A stretch of DNA of 64,000 nt from Dyadobacter linearis (GTDB lineage: Bacteria > Bacteroidota > Bacteroidia > Cytophagales > Spirosomataceae). Positions 53,196 through 61,972 of the stretch are shown one piece after another. Both the position numbers and the translations under genes were made by a program. Under the pieces are notes generated by a model that was not told where the DNA came from, did not search any database, and was given only the letters and a program-made list of their open reading frames with translations. The stretch lies in contig NZ_CAJRAU010000006.1 of assembly GCF_907165045.1 (NCBI RefSeq), forward strand, positions 372,001-436,000, read 5' to 3'. The number at the start of each line of letters is the position of its first letter. Position 1 is the stretch's first letter.

Positions 53196-53225
53196 AAGGT
53201 AAAGGGATCAGCGTGTTGATTCCAA
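53194..53225 (-). promoter_or_regulatory. Candidate promoter of the sialic-acid operon
   Basis: On the minus strand TACCTTTA (53194-53201) is one base off the TAnnTTTG -7 box, with TTGG (53222-53225) 20 nt upstream as a -33-like element. The expected transcription start falls inside operator 1, which would let the regulator block initiation. Confidence 0.45.
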
Positions 53226-53301
53226 GCTTCTTGTGAAAATTATTTTTTATGATGTTAAATTGATAATAAAAAAATCACTTGCAGATTGGAAGAAAACCAC
53301 C

Positions 53302-53320
53302 ACTTTTGTCAGACATAATA
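53302..53320. promoter_or_regulatory. Candidate operator 2 for the FadR-family regulator
   Basis: ACTTTTGTCAGACATAATA repeats the full right arm ACATAATA of operator 1. It has the same 3-bp spacing and GTnnnAC core, and the left arm matches at 5 of 8 bases. It ends 14 bp before the regulator ATG at 53335, suggesting autoregulation. Confidence 0.55.
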
Positions 53321-53334
53321 CGCAATACGCATCA

Positions 53335-54036
53335 ATGGACGACATTTTTCAGAGCATTAAGACGATTGACACGAGCTCGCTGGTAGACAAGGTTGAGAGT
53401 AACCTTATCGCATTATTTATTGAAAAGAATTTCAAAGTGGGTGATTCCATTCCAAAAGAATTGGAACTCGCACAGTCGCTTGGGGTAAGCCGGACGGTGG
53501 TTCGGGAAGCAATGTTACGCCTGCGCCTGATGGGTTTGGTGGAATCCAAAAAGCATCGCGGTGCCGTGATCACGAGTCCGGATCTGGTTTCGATTCTTGA
53601 AAAAAGCATGAACCCTAAAATCTTGGATGACAATACATTAAGGGAGATTTTCGAAATGCGCTTGTCGCTGGAAATCGGAATGGCCGATTTTATCATGGAG
53701 CGCGTTACGCCGGAAGACATTGCGGCATTGAAGGTGCTGGTCGAAAACGAGCCGTCGGCTTCGGACCGGATGCTTTTTCAGATCGAGCATGAGATCGCAT
53801 TTCATGGCAAGCTCTATGAAATCACACGTAATGAAACGATGAAGAAATTCCAGCGGATGCTATTGCCTGTGTTTGATTATGTGCATAAAAGCGGCTTGCT
53901 CCGCAAATATTCGGCGAATGCGAGCTTTGTTTCCCATAAAGGCCTTGTTGACATTATAGAAAGCGGCAACTCGGAGCAGCTGCGCAATTCCATGCGAAGC
54001 CATTTGGAAAACCACTTTGCGAGACTTTTTGAATAA
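53335..54036 (+). CDS. GntR-family (FadR subfamily) transcriptional regulator
   Basis: A 233-aa regulator with an N-terminal winged helix (about 15-80, VESNLIALFIEKNFKVGDSIPKELELAQSLGVSRTVVREAMLRLRLMGLVESKKHRGAVI) and an all-helical FCD ligand-binding domain (about 95-225). That domain contains EIFEMRLSLEIGMADFIMER and metal-ligand-type histidines in EIAFHGKLYEI and HLENHF. The frame opens at 53233, but the ATG at 53335 gives a normal N-terminus and leaves both palindromes outside the coding region. Divergent orientation to the nan operon suggests it is the sialic-acid repressor, functionally like NanR of other bacteria. Confidence 0.92.
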   Translation: MDDIFQSIKTIDTSSLVDKVESNLIALFIEKNFKVGDSIPKELELAQSLGVSRTVVREAMLRLRLMGLVESKKHRGAVITSPDLVSILEKSMNPKILDDNTLREIFEMRLSLEIGMADFIMERVTPEDIAALKVLVENEPSASDRMLFQIEHEIAFHGKLYEITRNETMKKFQRMLLPVFDYVHKSGLLRKYSANASFVSHKGLVDIIESGNSEQLRNSMRSHLENHFARLFE

Positions 54037-54052
54037 CAAACCTGCCCTCCTC

Positions 54053-54988
54053 ATGAAACTGCATATCCTGCTGCTAGTCATTTTTCTTCAATTTTGGTCA
54101 AAAGAAGTCTTCGCTCAAAAACAAATCGCCATCACCATCGACGACTTGCCGACAATTAGCAGGACCATGAATACCGATGCGTTGAGAGCGGAGCTGACAG
54201 ATCAGCTTTTGGGTCATTTGAAACAACATAAAGTCCAGGCCACAGGGTATGTCATCGGGGAGAAACTTGTCAAGGACGGAAAAATTATTCCCGCTCAATA
54301 TGGGTTACTTAGCAAATGGCTGAAAGGTGGCCATTCACTTGGTAACCATACTTTTGGACATTTAGGCATCAACGATATTTCGGCAGCTGCCTATGAAGCG
54401 GATGTGCTTGGTGGCGATACACTGCTTCGGGATTTTCTCCAAAAAGAAGGCGCTGAACTCAAATATTTCCGGCACCCCTATCTACACAGAGGAAATACGG
54501 TTGCGAAACGGGATTCGCTGGAAATGATATTGGCCAAACACAAATACATCCAGGCACCGGTAACGGTCGATAACGAAGAATACATTTTTGCCGCTGCCTT
54601 TGACAAGGCAATGGGCAGCAAAAACCAGCTCCTGGCCGATTCGATATCGAAGACATACGTCAACTATATGATGGATTATGTCCATTACTATGAATCCCAG
54701 GCGGATTCGCTATTCCACCGGCCCATTCCGCACATTCTGCTCATGCATGCCAACCTGCTCAATAGCAAGGCACTTGGCCAGTTGCTTTCCAGATTGGAAG
54801 CAGATGGTTATCAGTTTGTCACGATTCAAAAAGCGCTGCAAGATCCTTGTTACCTCACGGAAGATCAATATATCGGAAAGAGGGGCATCTCATGGATTCA
54901 CCGCTGGGCTATTACCCAAGAAAAGAATGGTGCATTCTTCAAAGGCGAGCCAACAGTTCCAAAATTCATCTCCGATCTGATGCAATAG
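54053..54988 (+). CDS. Secreted polysaccharide deacetylase-family protein
   Basis: A 311-aa exported NodB-homology (CE4) protein. A signal peptide (about 1-21, ending VFAQ) is followed by catalytic motif 1 as TIDDLPT (D30, D31), motif 2 as GHSLGNHTFGHLG (metal His pair) and motif 3 as FRHPYLHRG. These enzymes deacetylate N-acetyl sugars in chitin, peptidoglycan or polysaccharides. It begins 16 bp after the FadR-type regulator stop, so the two are likely co-transcribed. This links it to the amino-sugar theme. The longer frame from 54017 overlaps the regulator gene and lacks a signal peptide at its start, so I chose the ATG at 54053. Confidence 0.88.
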   Translation: MKLHILLLVIFLQFWSKEVFAQKQIAITIDDLPTISRTMNTDALRAELTDQLLGHLKQHKVQATGYVIGEKLVKDGKIIPAQYGLLSKWLKGGHSLGNHTFGHLGINDISAAAYEADVLGGDTLLRDFLQKEGAELKYFRHPYLHRGNTVAKRDSLEMILAKHKYIQAPVTVDNEEYIFAAAFDKAMGSKNQLLADSISKTYVNYMMDYVHYYESQADSLFHRPIPHILLMHANLLNSKALGQLLSRLEADGYQFVTIQKALQDPCYLTEDQYIGKRGISWIHRWAITQEKNGAFFKGEPTVPKFISDLMQ

Positions 54989-55103
54989 CAATTTTAACTT
55001 CACTGACGTTTCTCTTATAAAGTCCAGAAAGTCCTCTAAGGCGCTGGATCAGTTTCCGGCACTTTTAATTCTTTTACGGAACAATTTGCATTCAAACAAG
55101 CTG

Positions 55104-56564
55104 ATGCTTAACTTATTGCAATATAGGCCGGTGCACGGATTTTCTCAACACAGAAAACTTACAGTGAAAAATCGCAGTCAATATTTTCCCATTATCTTAA
55201 TTGCCGTCTTGGCAATTATTTCCTTATCAATCGCTGCAAATGGTCAGGCGCCAGCACCGGCAACCAAGGGCGTTTCGTCAATGCTGGCCGCGCTTGAAAC
55301 TAAGATAAAGCAACAATCTAATGCCGTAGAAGCTAAATTAATAGCTTGGCGGCAGGACATCCATCGTAATCCGGAACTGGGTGATCAGGAACAACGAACA
55401 GCCAATCTGGTAGCAGACCACCTGCGTAGTCTTGGCATTCAGGTGCAGACAGCAGTTGGTGGGACGGGCGTCGTGGGCATTCTCAAAGGGGATAAGCCGG
55501 GCCGCTTGGTTGCCCTGCGCGCAGACATGGACGCCTTGCCCATTCAAGAGCCATCCGGATTACCATTTGCCTCAAAAGCCACTCAGCAGCAGAAGGGTGT
55601 AACTGTGCCTCTGATGCATGCCTGCGGACACGATACCCACACAGCCATGTTGATGGCCGCCGCCGAAGTACTCACCAGCTTGAAAAGCGATTTACCTGGC
55701 TCAGTCATGTTCATTTTCCAACCTGCCGAAGAAGGATCAAGCCTCGTCGAGCCTGGTAGCGGTAAGAGTTGGGGGGCCAAGCGGATGCTGGAAGATGGCT
55801 TGTTTGCCAAAAACAAACCGGAAGCTGTTTTCGGATTGCACGTTCATCCTGGCAAGTCAGGACAGATAGATTACAAACCAGGACCAGCCGCCGCGAGCAG
55901 CGACGTCCTGAATATCTCTGTAAGCGGCCAACAGGGTCATGGAGGGATGCCCTGGAACACGATTGATCCTGTTGTGGCTTCTGCCCTGGTGATTACGGGC
56001 TTACAAACCGTAGTTAGCCGCCGGACCGATTTGACAACCTCTCCGGCAGTCGTTTCGGTTGGCATGATCCACGGAGGGTCAAGTCAGAATGTTATACCGG
56101 ATACCGTGAAAATGGTTGGGACGATCCGCACCTACGACGCTGACGTGCGCAAGCAGCTGCACGCGGATATTAAGCAGGCTGCGGAGCATATTGCCGAAGG
56201 CACATATGCCAAAGCTCAGGTTACCATTACGCCGATGTACGATGTTACAACAAACGACCCTATGCTGGCGAGCCAAATGTTGCCGGTACTGAAAAGGGTA
56301 GCCGAAGCGGGGGTGGTTCCGGGAACACTCCAGGGCGCATCTGAGGATTTCTCATATTTTGCCAAAGAAGTACCGGGCCTTTATATTTTTCTGGGTATTA
56401 CGCCAGACGGTGAAGATCCCGCTCAGGCCGCTCCGAATCACAATCCTAAATTTTTCGTTGATGAAAAGGCACTAGTGGTAGGTACACGTGCAATGGCAAC
56501 TATGGCTGTCAATTTTTTGCTCACTGGCCCCATGAAACCAGCAGCAATCAAACAAGAAAAGTGA
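55104..56564 (+). CDS. M20-family metallopeptidase/amidohydrolase
   Basis: A 486-aa exported amidohydrolase of the M20D (AmhX/HipO-like) group. An N-terminal hydrophobic segment (about 30-50, PIILIAVLAIISLSIAANG) acts as signal or anchor. Metal and catalytic motifs are RADMDALPIQE, MHACGHDTHTAMLMAAAEVL, PAEEGSS and a final GASEDFSYFAKEVPGLYIFLG. A lid domain with GHGGMPWNTIDPVVASALVI is inserted. Family members hydrolyse N-acyl amino acids or aryl amides. The first in-frame start is TTG at 55086, so the ATG at 55104 is preferred. It stands alone and ends before a hairpin. Confidence 0.93.
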   Translation: MLNLLQYRPVHGFSQHRKLTVKNRSQYFPIILIAVLAIISLSIAANGQAPAPATKGVSSMLAALETKIKQQSNAVEAKLIAWRQDIHRNPELGDQEQRTANLVADHLRSLGIQVQTAVGGTGVVGILKGDKPGRLVALRADMDALPIQEPSGLPFASKATQQQKGVTVPLMHACGHDTHTAMLMAAAEVLTSLKSDLPGSVMFIFQPAEEGSSLVEPGSGKSWGAKRMLEDGLFAKNKPEAVFGLHVHPGKSGQIDYKPGPAAASSDVLNISVSGQQGHGGMPWNTIDPVVASALVITGLQTVVSRRTDLTTSPAVVSVGMIHGGSSQNVIPDTVKMVGTIRTYDADVRKQLHADIKQAAEHIAEGTYAKAQVTITPMYDVTTNDPMLASQMLPVLKRVAEAGVVPGTLQGASEDFSYFAKEVPGLYIFLGITPDGEDPAQAAPNHNPKFFVDEKALVVGTRAMATMAVNFLLTGPMKPAAIKQEK

Positions 56565-56587
56565 TGAGATCCTGCTTATTCGTCGGA

Positions 56588-56611
56588 GGTTCTGATCCGG
56601 AGATCAGAACC
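56588..56611. terminator. Hairpin between convergent genes
   Basis: GGTTCTGATC and GATCAGAACC form a perfect 10-bp stem with a CGGA loop in the 62-bp gap between the M20 gene and the convergent DUF1080 gene. No T-run follows, so termination strength is uncertain. Confidence 0.65.
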
Positions 56612-56626
56612 CCGAGCCTAGCTGGT

Positions 56627-57370
56627 TTAATTCAACTTCTTGATCCTGATATTCTTAAAATAGGCTTTGTTCCCGTGATCCTGTAGTGCGATCTTGCCTT
56701 CATCAGCAATCGCGTAATCCGGGAAATCATTCCACTTTCCGCTGTTCCGCTCTTTTTTCCACTCTTCTGAGCCTACCTCAAAAGAAAGAATAAGCGCGCC
56801 GTTGAGCCAATGTTGCACTTTTCCATTGTCGTACACAATCCGGCTGCTGTTCCATTCGCCTACGGGTTTCAGCTTTTTTTCAGGTCCCGCAATTTTCATC
56901 GCATAATCAGCACCCGTTTTTTGCCAGTCTTCCAGCTTTTCGGGAAAACCAATATCGTCAATGATCTGATATTCAGGTCCGGTTTCATATGGAGCTTTGT
57001 ATTTCGGATCTTCTACCACATGGTACATCACGCCGCTGTTACTCCCTTTGTCCACCTTCCACTCCCAGCTGAGGTCGAAGTTCTTGAATGTGCCGTCGTA
57101 CACCAGATCTCCCCCGTGCGCATCTTTGGCAGCGCCCAGACAAACCAATGCACTATCCTGCACAATCCAGTTCTTCACCTCCTTACCAGGCTGGTTGAAT
57201 ACGTGCCAGCCCGACAGCGAAGCCCCGTCAAACAAGACTAACTCCTCTCCTGCCCCCGACGATTCAATTGATACAGAATCCTGGTCATTTTCAGAATCCG
57301 ACTCGGGTTTGGAAGTACAGGATAACGCAACGGCCACAGTCACAGCGGCTAAAAATGATGAAACTTTCAT
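56627..57370 (-). CDS. DUF1080 (3-keto-disaccharide hydrolase-like) lipoprotein
   Basis: A 247-aa lipoprotein (lipobox VALSC, Cys about 16) with one DUF1080 concanavalin-like domain (about 45-245): LVLFDGASLSGWHVFNQPGKEVKNWIVQDSALVC, then DLSWEWKVDKGSNSGVMYHVVED and EYQIIDDIGF. WNSSRIVYDNGKVQHWLNGALIL and a closing IALQDHGNKAYFKNIRIKKL complete it. Members include 3-keto-glycoside hydrolases and many uncharacterised sugar-related proteins. It is the last gene of the operon that starts beyond 64000. The frame opens at 57421, but the ATG at 57370 gives the lipoprotein signal. Confidence 0.9.
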   Translation of the reverse strand: MKVSSFLAAVTVAVALSCTSKPESDSENDQDSVSIESSGAGEELVLFDGASLSGWHVFNQPGKEVKNWIVQDSALVCLGAAKDAHGGDLVYDGTFKNFDLSWEWKVDKGSNSGVMYHVVEDPKYKAPYETGPEYQIIDDIGFPEKLEDWQKTGADYAMKIAGPEKKLKPVGEWNSSRIVYDNGKVQHWLNGALILSFEVGSEEWKKERNSGKWNDFPDYAIADEGKIALQDHGNKAYFKNIRIKKLN

Positions 57371-57396
57371 ACAATTATATTTGGTTTGGTGATTTT

Positions 57397-58119
57397 TCAA
57401 ATTGCCTTTTCCTGGCCGCATTCGCCTTCTTCCGGCCTTTCAATGAAGCCGTCTTTTGTATTGACCGGCATTTCAGCGTGATCGATTTTCTTAAACACTT
57501 TCCCCAGAGAATACGGACTGATCTTCGAAGAGGCTACAATTTGCCCGGAACCGGGCGGTGTACTGTCATACCAGAAGGTGCGCAGATCGCCGGGCGGAAG
57601 TTTGACGTTCAGGGTTTGCAGAATATCCACACAAATGCCCGCCCCTGTTCTGTCAGCCTGCATACTTCCCCTGTTTTCGAGTGAAGAAAGGTAGCTGACC
57701 AGCAAATCAAACTGGGCGCTATCCAGCTGAAAGCCGACAGCCAGATCGATACTTTGCAGCGGCCTGGCCATATTTACAATATGGGCCGCATTGTTGGTAG
57801 AATCTGCGTAAAAAGCGATGGTTCTCGTGATTATAGCGCCCTCCTGGTCCTCCGTACTCAACTGCATGTACACCCTGCCCGCAGGGTACCCGCTCGGATT
57901 GAACGGATTAAAAGGGAAATTGACATTTGCCACAGGCTGGTCGACCAGTATCCGTAGCGTGCGCATTACCTTCTTGTCCCGGACAAAACAAGCGAAGTAG
58001 GAATCGGGATCGGCGACCAGTTCGGCTGGCTGCTGCCTGGGTTCCACGGCTATAAAATTAATATAGCATATATACATCACCGGCAGCAGTACCGCCAGTA
58101 TTTCCGGGAAGCGTTTCAT
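57397..58119 (-). CDS. Unrecognised envelope protein in the amino-sugar operon
   Basis: A 240-aa protein I cannot assign to a family. It has one N-terminal hydrophobic segment (about 6-24, ILAVLLPVMYICYINFIAV) that may be an uncleaved anchor. A mixed alpha/beta body and a polar, acidic tail (ERPEEGECGQEK) follow. The piece GAGICVDILQTLNVKLPPG loosely resembles the NC-type motif of permuted papain-like domains, but I would not rely on it. The frame extends to 58269 and into the kinase gene; the ATG at 58119 is the likely start, 17 bp after the kinase stop. DUF1080 follows after 26 bp. Confidence 0.7.
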   Translation of the reverse strand: MKRFPEILAVLLPVMYICYINFIAVEPRQQPAELVADPDSYFACFVRDKKVMRTLRILVDQPVANVNFPFNPFNPSGYPAGRVYMQLSTEDQEGAIITRTIAFYADSTNNAAHIVNMARPLQSIDLAVGFQLDSAQFDLLVSYLSSLENRGSMQADRTGAGICVDILQTLNVKLPPGDLRTFWYDSTPPGSGQIVASSKISPYSLGKVFKKIDHAEMPVNTKDGFIERPEEGECGQEKAI

Positions 58120-58136
58120 GGATTTTTTGCTTTTAG

Positions 58137-58982
58137 TTAGTTGTCGTGAAGATGATATGCGACTAAATGATCGATTAAATTCGGCACAATTGCGCCGGTT
58201 TCCATGCCAAATGCATCTGCCGTTTCCCTGAGCGTATCTGCATAATAGTACCCGACCGAACCCACGCAATTGAAAATCAAAGTGCGAAACTCAGGATATG
58301 CACTGACGAGATTTTCAAAAAAATCATGGAAACTATCCCTGATCACACCTTCCGAGTAGGCTTTGTCCATCTCGGGATGGTTCAGAAATAATACATAGTT
58401 CGCACAATACCGATTCGGTAACGGAGTACTATATACTTCGTCCATGATTACGGCCGGTGTCTTTTTGTATTCCTGATAAAAAAGCTTTCGGGCGGCTTCG
58501 GGCATGCGGCCCCGGATATAGTCAGACAATATCTTTCTGCCCATATAAGAACCGCTGCCTTCGTCTCCCATTAAAAAACCTAGTGACTCGATTTGCTGGT
58601 CGATCTGCACACCATCGTAGGTACAGGTATTGGTGCCGGTACCGAGGATCGCTACAAAACCGGCGTTTCTTTGAAGCAAACCGCGGGCTGCTGCGAGCAG
58701 GTCCACCTCCACCTGTAATGCTGCTCCCCGAAAAAATTGTTCGAGTGCGTTGACCACCAGTACTTTCTTCTCGTCCTGACAACCTGCACCGTAGAATACC
58801 ACTTCGCTGATTTTTGACGTATCTATAAACTGAGGAATGCTATTTCCAAGAGAATCAAAGATGTATTTTGAATCAACAAAAAATGGATTATATCCCTCTG
58901 TAGCAAACTTACAGACTTCCTGACCCGCACTGATCAGGCACCAATCTGTTTTGGTTGAGCCACTATCCGCAATCAATTTCAT
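58137..58982 (-). CDS. BadF/BadG-type N-acetyl-sugar kinase (GlcNAc or MurNAc kinase)
   Basis: A 281-aa cytoplasmic kinase of the BadF/BadG/BcrA/BcrD ATPase family, the same family as GlcNAc kinase and the MurNAc kinase MurK of Tannerella. The phosphate-1 motif is MKLIADSGSTKTDWCLI, followed by VAILGTGTNTCTYDG (phosphate 2) and GFLMGDEGSGSYMGRKIL. FNCVGSVGYYYADTLRETADAFG lies near the C-terminus. It is encoded between an MFS permease (5 bp gap) and an envelope protein and two genes from MurQ. MurNAc is therefore the favoured substrate; GlcNAc from the neighbouring sialic-acid pathway is the alternative. Confidence 0.9.
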   Translation of the reverse strand: MKLIADSGSTKTDWCLISAGQEVCKFATEGYNPFFVDSKYIFDSLGNSIPQFIDTSKISEVVFYGAGCQDEKKVLVVNALEQFFRGAALQVEVDLLAAARGLLQRNAGFVAILGTGTNTCTYDGVQIDQQIESLGFLMGDEGSGSYMGRKILSDYIRGRMPEAARKLFYQEYKKTPAVIMDEVYSTPLPNRYCANYVLFLNHPEMDKAYSEGVIRDSFHDFFENLVSAYPEFRTLIFNCVGSVGYYYADTLRETADAFGMETGAIVPNLIDHLVAYHLHDN

Positions 58983-58987
58983 AGCAA

Positions 58988-60235
58988 TCAGGCATTAATC
59001 GTTTGCTCCCGCTTGCCGGCTTTGTAACCCGACAGGGAGTAATAAAGAATAAATAAATAGCAGGGCACCAGCAGCCAATAGGCAGACTGCGGATCGTGGT
59101 GATCGGCATAGTAACCGTAAATCAGGGGGATTACCGCCCCGCCCGCGATCGCCATCACCAACAAAGCCGAGCCCAGATTGAGCAATGAACCAAGTCCGTC
59201 CAGCGCCAGCGGCCATATCGAAGGAAAAACGAGCGCATTGGCGAAACCCAGAAAAGCAATGAAGAAAACAGACGTACTGCCTTCGGTAAAAATCGCGGCC
59301 AGCGCAAAAGCAATTCCCAATACCGCAGAGCCTGTGAGTGCGGTGCGCTGACTGATGAACCGTGGAATAGTGAAAATTCCGATCAGATATCCAGCAAGCA
59401 TGGAAGTGAGTGTGAATGAGGTAAAAAACCGCGCGCTCGCCATATCCACGCCTTTGAAAGATGCATAACCGATAATCGTATTGCCCGCGATCACCTCCAC
59501 GCCGGTGTAGAAAAATAATGTTGCCACACCCAGCAGCAAATGTGCGTGAGACCATATTCCCGCAGGCTTTTTGTTATCCAAAATAACAGAATCGGTTGCT
59601 TCTCCGTCCAGTTCGGGTAGTGTTGATTGTTGCACAAAAATTGCAAGTGCAACGAGAACGATCGTAATGACAATGTATGGATTGATCACTTTAAGTGCCA
59701 GCGCATCCAGTTCCTGCGCGCGTTCCACAACTGACAGCAATGCGATCGCATCAATTTGTTCCTGGGTATTGTCAAGAAGCACAAAGCCCAGTGCGAGCGG
59801 CCCGAGTATGCCCGCGACGCCATTGCAGATCCCCATCAGACTGATCCGCTGCGCGGCACTTTCCATCGGCCCCAAAACGGTAACGTAAGGATTGGAAGCT
59901 GTTTGTAAAATAGCCAGACCTGTTCCCTGAATAAACAATCCGATCAGGAAAAGTTCGAATGTTCTTGCCAGAGCCGCCGGAATGAAAACCAGCGAGCCAA
60001 CCGCCATAACCGCCAAACCCAGCGCCATTCCATTTTTAAAACCGGTTTTTTTCAAAAGCATTCCCGACGGTACCGCCATTACGAAATAGCTGATATAGAA
60101 AGCAAAGCCGACCAGCTGGGATTGAAAATGATTGAGCTCGCAGGCAATTTGCAGGTATGGTACCAGCACGGAATTCATCCAGGTCACAAACCCGAATACA
60201 AAAAACAGAAACCCGATGATAACGAGTGGGCGCAT
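58988..60235 (-). CDS. MFS sugar permease (FucP/NagP-like)
   Basis: A 415-aa major facilitator with about 12 spans. The N-terminal region FLFFVFGFVTWMNSVLVPYLQIACELNHFQSQLVGFAFYISYFVMAVPSGMLLKKTGFKNG is characteristic of the fucose/N-acetylglucosamine permease group. LAILQTASNPYVTVLGPMESAAQRISLMGICNGVAG also fits, and FANALVFPSIWPLALDGLG is in the C-terminal half. It lies 5 bp from the kinase gene and 3 bp from the ceramidase-like gene. In context it would carry MurNAc or another N-acetylated sugar across the inner membrane, like the transporter of the Tannerella murTKQ operon. Confidence 0.92.
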   Translation of the reverse strand: MRPLVIIGFLFFVFGFVTWMNSVLVPYLQIACELNHFQSQLVGFAFYISYFVMAVPSGMLLKKTGFKNGMALGLAVMAVGSLVFIPAALARTFELFLIGLFIQGTGLAILQTASNPYVTVLGPMESAAQRISLMGICNGVAGILGPLALGFVLLDNTQEQIDAIALLSVVERAQELDALALKVINPYIVITIVLVALAIFVQQSTLPELDGEATDSVILDNKKPAGIWSHAHLLLGVATLFFYTGVEVIAGNTIIGYASFKGVDMASARFFTSFTLTSMLAGYLIGIFTIPRFISQRTALTGSAVLGIAFALAAIFTEGSTSVFFIAFLGFANALVFPSIWPLALDGLGSLLNLGSALLVMAIAGGAVIPLIYGYYADHHDPQSAYWLLVPCYLFILYYSLSGYKAGKREQTINA

Positions 60236-60238
60236 AAC

Positions 60239-61969
60239 TTAATAGTTTTTAGTAGAGATCCGGTTCACCACGCGATCCAGAATATCCAATGGAAATACAG
60301 ACGGAAGTCCGTACCAGAAACAAGATCCTTCGCCCTCATACACCCGCGTTTTAATATGCCGCTCCACGGGCAGGTAACTGGATACATCATTGCAATACCC
60401 GGCTACGGAAACCAGTTTTTCCGGCCAGAGCTTTTTAATCGCCAAACCATATTCCGTCACCACTTCGCGGGAAAGCCCGATCAGTTTCCACTCTCCTATG
60501 TTGATCGTCTGGATATAAACCGGCATTGATTTGGGCATCGTATTTTGTTCGAGGTGACTGAGCATCAGATCGGCCCAGGCTACATTCCGCTCCGGCTCCA
60601 TTTGTGCACCGAGCTTACTATTTGTCTCCCGGAATTCGACCAGCTTCTCTTTGCTCCATGGCGTAGTTTCGGCCAGCACACTGTCCATGTGAAAGGTAAC
60701 TGGCCCCGAAAGCGGCTTCATATTGCTGTCCATCACTTTTAATGCGTCGGCAGCAAGCTTTGCGCCTGTAATTTCAGGTTCGTCTATCGGGTTGATATCA
60801 CCCGCGCAACCCTGCATAAAAAGCGCCGTAGTTTTGATCTTGCCAGCTTCTTCGAGTGCATTTCTCATAAATCCCGGATAGTTGCTGCTTACCGTGAAAT
60901 GTTTGATACCGGCCGTACCCGCTACCGGGTGGCAGCCACTCAGCACCATGACCGTTTTTTCGCTTCCGTCTGTCCGCTCGGCGGTCAGCACGTCCACGGC
61001 GTTATCGTAAGGGGTAGCCAGCTCTCCGTTACTCCTGTTGCGGCCAATCGCGGTTGTGCCCCGGCCCACTTTCACGTATGAAGGCGCCGAAGAGGCTAAT
61101 GCCCGGTCGGCCGCTTTCAGCATCGCGGGACGCACTACTTTGTTCATGTAAGCCTCGTCGGGATACCGGTTATGCGGAGCCCAGGTCAGCCATTTTTGTG
61201 TGCCCGGCGCAAAGTGCGTGTGCGACGCATTGATCAGGATCGCTTCCTCGGGTAACCGGTGCTTTTTAGCAATATCTTTCTTAATTTCATTGATAAAACT
61301 ACCGTCAAACCCGCACAGGTCCAGGCACATCAGCAGCACCTGGCTTTGCTCGCTTTTCAATGCAAGCGCCCGCGCAAACAGTTGTTCCGGCTCCTTTCCG
61401 TGGATCACAGCAGCTTCAAAAAGTGAATCGGTTTTAGTTATTGCATATAATTTATCCTGCGACACAAAAATCTCTTTCGGCACCACACGCGGGATCTGTC
61501 CGTTGTGATATGCTGCCCGCATCCAGCCCCTTTCCGGATTGGGCAGATGCAGCCGGTACAGCGTGTCGCTTCCGGCAGCTGCGTACATATCATTGTTTTT
61601 GACGACAAAACCTGTGATTCCGGGTAATGCAGGAAGGCTCTTCCCGGACTTTCCGGCTGTGATATTTCCTTTGCTGTCGAGCTTGTAAGTTACTTTACCG
61701 ACAACCGCAGTTTGCACAGAGCCTTTACCAACTTTGGGGATTGACCTGGAAATTGCAGGGTTGCTGCTTTTTAGTCCTTTTGGAAGCCAGGTGAATGCAA
61801 ACCGCCCCGCCCACGGGCCGGCGTAGCCTGAAAGTGCGACGGAGAAAGACTCTTCTCCCGGTTCCAGACTTTCACTGGCAACACCTACCTGGTACACCTG
61901 CTGGGCATTTACCAACTCACAACCTCCGAGCAATACCATCAAAAACAATCTTGTCAGACTCCGCATCAT
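60239..61969 (-). CDS. Neutral/alkaline ceramidase N-terminal-domain-like hydrolase
   Basis: A 576-aa exported protein (signal peptide about 1-22, ending LVNAQ) related to the N-terminal metal-dependent domain of neutral ceramidases. Visible metal and active-site segments are VLLMCLDLCGFDGSFINEIKK, ILINASHTHFAPGTQKW, MVLSGCHPVAGTAG, SSNYPGFMRNALEEAG and TALFMQGCAGDINPIDEP. The C-terminal part has IGEWKLIGLSREVVTEYGLAIKKLW. In this operon the likely bond is an N-acyl or amide link on an amino sugar or peptide, not ceramide, but that is inference. The spacing of 3 bp to both neighbours shows co-transcription with MurQ and the permease. Confidence 0.88.
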   Translation of the reverse strand: MMRSLTRLFLMVLLGGCELVNAQQVYQVGVASESLEPGEESFSVALSGYAGPWAGRFAFTWLPKGLKSSNPAISRSIPKVGKGSVQTAVVGKVTYKLDSKGNITAGKSGKSLPALPGITGFVVKNNDMYAAAGSDTLYRLHLPNPERGWMRAAYHNGQIPRVVPKEIFVSQDKLYAITKTDSLFEAAVIHGKEPEQLFARALALKSEQSQVLLMCLDLCGFDGSFINEIKKDIAKKHRLPEEAILINASHTHFAPGTQKWLTWAPHNRYPDEAYMNKVVRPAMLKAADRALASSAPSYVKVGRGTTAIGRNRSNGELATPYDNAVDVLTAERTDGSEKTVMVLSGCHPVAGTAGIKHFTVSSNYPGFMRNALEEAGKIKTTALFMQGCAGDINPIDEPEITGAKLAADALKVMDSNMKPLSGPVTFHMDSVLAETTPWSKEKLVEFRETNSKLGAQMEPERNVAWADLMLSHLEQNTMPKSMPVYIQTINIGEWKLIGLSREVVTEYGLAIKKLWPEKLVSVAGYCNDVSSYLPVERHIKTRVYEGEGSCFWYGLPSVFPLDILDRVVNRISTKNY

Positions 61970-61972
61970 TTT

